Assembly (NCBI GenBank): GCA_964569055.1
Contig: CAZMSZ010000026.1
Span: forward strand, 1-36,134
Direction: 5' to 3'
Source: JAWLGW01 sp964569055
Lineage (GTDB): Bacteria; Planctomycetota; J058
DNA length: 36,134 bases
Part shown: positions 35,028 to 36,134 of the stretch, in pieces
How the letters are laid out: each line of letters begins with the position of its first letter
Position numbering within the stretch: position 1 is the stretch's first letter
Notes under the pieces: generated by a model
Seen by the model: the letters and a program-made list of their open reading frames with translations, nothing else
Database searches by the model: none
Told to the model about the DNA's origin: nothing
Translations under genes and position numbers: made by a program

Positions 35028-36074
35028 ATGAGACCGCACCCCGCAGCGCTCGACCCGTTCCCGACGCCCCGCCAGACCTTCCGCGCCGGTCAGTGGGTCC
35101 TCGACCTCAGGACCAACACGGTCGCGCAGATCGCGGAGGCGCACCCCGAGTTCGGCTCCTACCGCCTGGCCGACGGGCGCTGGGTGCTCGGTCATCACCT
35201 CGAGGAGCCGCTCGAGGCCGGCCGCCGGCGCGACCTCGACCGCAGCCGCCGGCGGCGCGACGCGCGCGAGCGCGCCCTGCGCGTGCGCCGGCAGCGCTCG
35301 TTCAGCGGCCTGGCCGCGGCCGGGGCCGCGGCCTGCCTGCTGCCGGCGCTGTGGCTGACGCTGTGCGAGGTCACCGGCGCGGCCGCCGGGGTGGCGGTGA
35401 CCCCGCGGACGATCGCGGCCGGCTGGGCGCCCTACGTCTCGCAGGCGCGGATCGCCGAGCTCGACCCGGCCCGGCGGCAGCTCGAGCAGGCGCTCGACGC
35501 GCTCGGCCCGACCGTGCCGGAGCGGCTCGATCGCGTGCGGCTGAGCACCGCCGACGAGGCCGCGGTCCGGCGCGCGATCGCGGGCTTCGAGACGGCGGCG
35601 GTGGCGCCGAGCCCCACCCTCGCGCGCCACCAGCGCCGCGAGCAGCTCGTGGCCGAGCACGGCGTCAAGGCCGTGCCCTACCTCGTGGACGCGCTGCGCG
35701 GCCCCGACTACTGGAGCTCGCGGGTCGCCGCGCAGGCGCTCGGGCAGCTCGCGCGCGGTGAGCAGGGCGAGCTGGTGCGCTGGCTCGCGTTCCGCCTCGA
35801 GGCGCCGGCCGCGCTGCTGGGCCTGTACGGCCGCGGGCCGTGGACCGAGCAGACCGCCCTGGCGCTCGAGCTCGACGCCACGCTGCAGGCCCTCTCGGGC
35901 GAGCGGCGCGGCGGCGTGAGCGCGTGGCGGACGTGGTGGAGCGAGGCCTATCCGGCCTGGCTGACCGCCGAGCGTGAGGCCGAGCAGCTGCGCGGCAGCC
36001 TCGAGCACGAGCTGACCTGGCTGCTGCGGGGCGTGGAGCCGAACCGCGAGGTCATGGCCGCGCTGGCGCAGTAG
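35028..36074 (+). CDS. Membrane protein with HEAT-like segment, unknown function
   Basis: The 348-residue product starts at an ATG with an excellent ribosome-binding site (GGAAGGAG, 4 nt spacing). The first ~60 residues form a small strand-rich domain (FRAGQWVLDLRTNTVAQIAEAHPEFGSYRLADGRWVLGHHLEE), followed by a strongly basic stretch (about 65-90) and one membrane helix (about 93-113). The rest is helical and contains a HEAT-like unit (KAVPYLVDALRGPDYWSSRVAAQALGQLARGE) and a Trp-rich segment (SAWRTWWSEAYPAWL). By the positive-inside rule the first domain would be cytoplasmic and the helical part extracytoplasmic. I do not recognise the family. Confidence 0.7.
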   Translation: MRPHPAALDPFPTPRQTFRAGQWVLDLRTNTVAQIAEAHPEFGSYRLADGRWVLGHHLEEPLEAGRRRDLDRSRRRRDARERALRVRRQRSFSGLAAAGAAACLLPALWLTLCEVTGAAAGVAVTPRTIAAGWAPYVSQARIAELDPARRQLEQALDALGPTVPERLDRVRLSTADEAAVRRAIAGFETAAVAPSPTLARHQRREQLVAEHGVKAVPYLVDALRGPDYWSSRVAAQALGQLARGEQGELVRWLAFRLEAPAALLGLYGRGPWTEQTALALELDATLQALSGERRGGVSAWRTWWSEAYPAWLTAEREAEQLRGSLEHELTWLLRGVEPNREVMAALAQ

Positions 36075-36086
36075 CGAGCAGGCGAA

Positions 36087-36134
36087 GCGCGCCGGAGGAG
36101 GACCGGCGCGCGCCGCCCCTGCCCGGGCAGGGGC
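36087..36134 (+). terminator. Hairpin pair downstream of the last gene
   Basis: GCGCGCCGG (36087-36095) and CCGGCGCGC (36103-36111) form a perfect 9-bp stem with a 7-nt AGGAGGA loop, 12 nt after the stop codon. It is followed by a perfect 20-bp palindrome, GCCCCTGCCCGGGCAGGGGC (36115-36134), that runs to the window edge. Together these are likely the terminator region, though no T-tract is visible within the window. Confidence 0.6.

Overview
The window is very GC-rich bacterial DNA, with third codon positions almost all G or C, many GTG starts, and stop/start overlaps of the form GTGA. The gene content points to a Myxococcota (Polyangia-like) or similarly complex Gram-negative genome. It includes a signal-peptide beta-barrel protein, several lipoproteins, an AsmA/DUF748-type envelope protein, two Ser/Thr-kinase signalling proteins, a MoxR/VWA operon of the kind seen in Myxococcota and Planctomycetes, and the tail of an HNH endonuclease of a type abundant in Deltaproteobacteria. 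Taxonomy is inference. The sequence is draft scaffold with two 100-N gaps. The second gap is an assembly artefact: its two flanks repeat the same 55 bp.

Layout. 1-1043: 3' part of a beta-barrel protein with a D/E/P-rich repeat linker. 1098-10230 (minus): a tightly packed operon read moxR > DUF58 > BatA/VWA > VWA > DUF4175-like > enolase-superfamily fragment. The last gene is cut off at a 13-bp inverted repeat that also contains the stop codon of the beta-barrel gene. 10309-10521: small lipoprotein. 10657-12424: a TetR regulator with a palindromic operator, translationally coupled to a ferritin-like di-iron protein. 12432-15368: a membrane Ser/Thr kinase with a large helical C-terminal part. 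15377-15754: a small unknown protein. 15966-17305: RNase D, broken only by the false gap. 17346-20346: a glycosyltransferase facing a Wzm/Wzt-type polysaccharide exporter.

20346-21590 is the most unusual region. It is a 1.25-kb insertion with 24-bp imperfect terminal inverted repeats (21/24) and a TA target duplication. It carries two mutually inverted arrays of a 20-bp palindrome (GCTGTCGCACGTGCGACAGC) on either side of an HNH-endonuclease remnant, and no transposase. It sits exactly at the stop codon of the ABC ATPase gene, between two convergent genes, and damages neither.

21596-23768 (minus): a 51-aa protein coupled to a PPC-like lipoprotein, a SAM methyltransferase and a coiled-coil protein. 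23934-29138 (minus): a 1,734-residue kinase/AAA/GAF/nucleotide-cyclase fusion. 29360-36074 (plus): a lipoprotein coupled to a DUF748-like giant protein, then a membrane protein with HEAT-like sequence. The window ends in strong hairpins.
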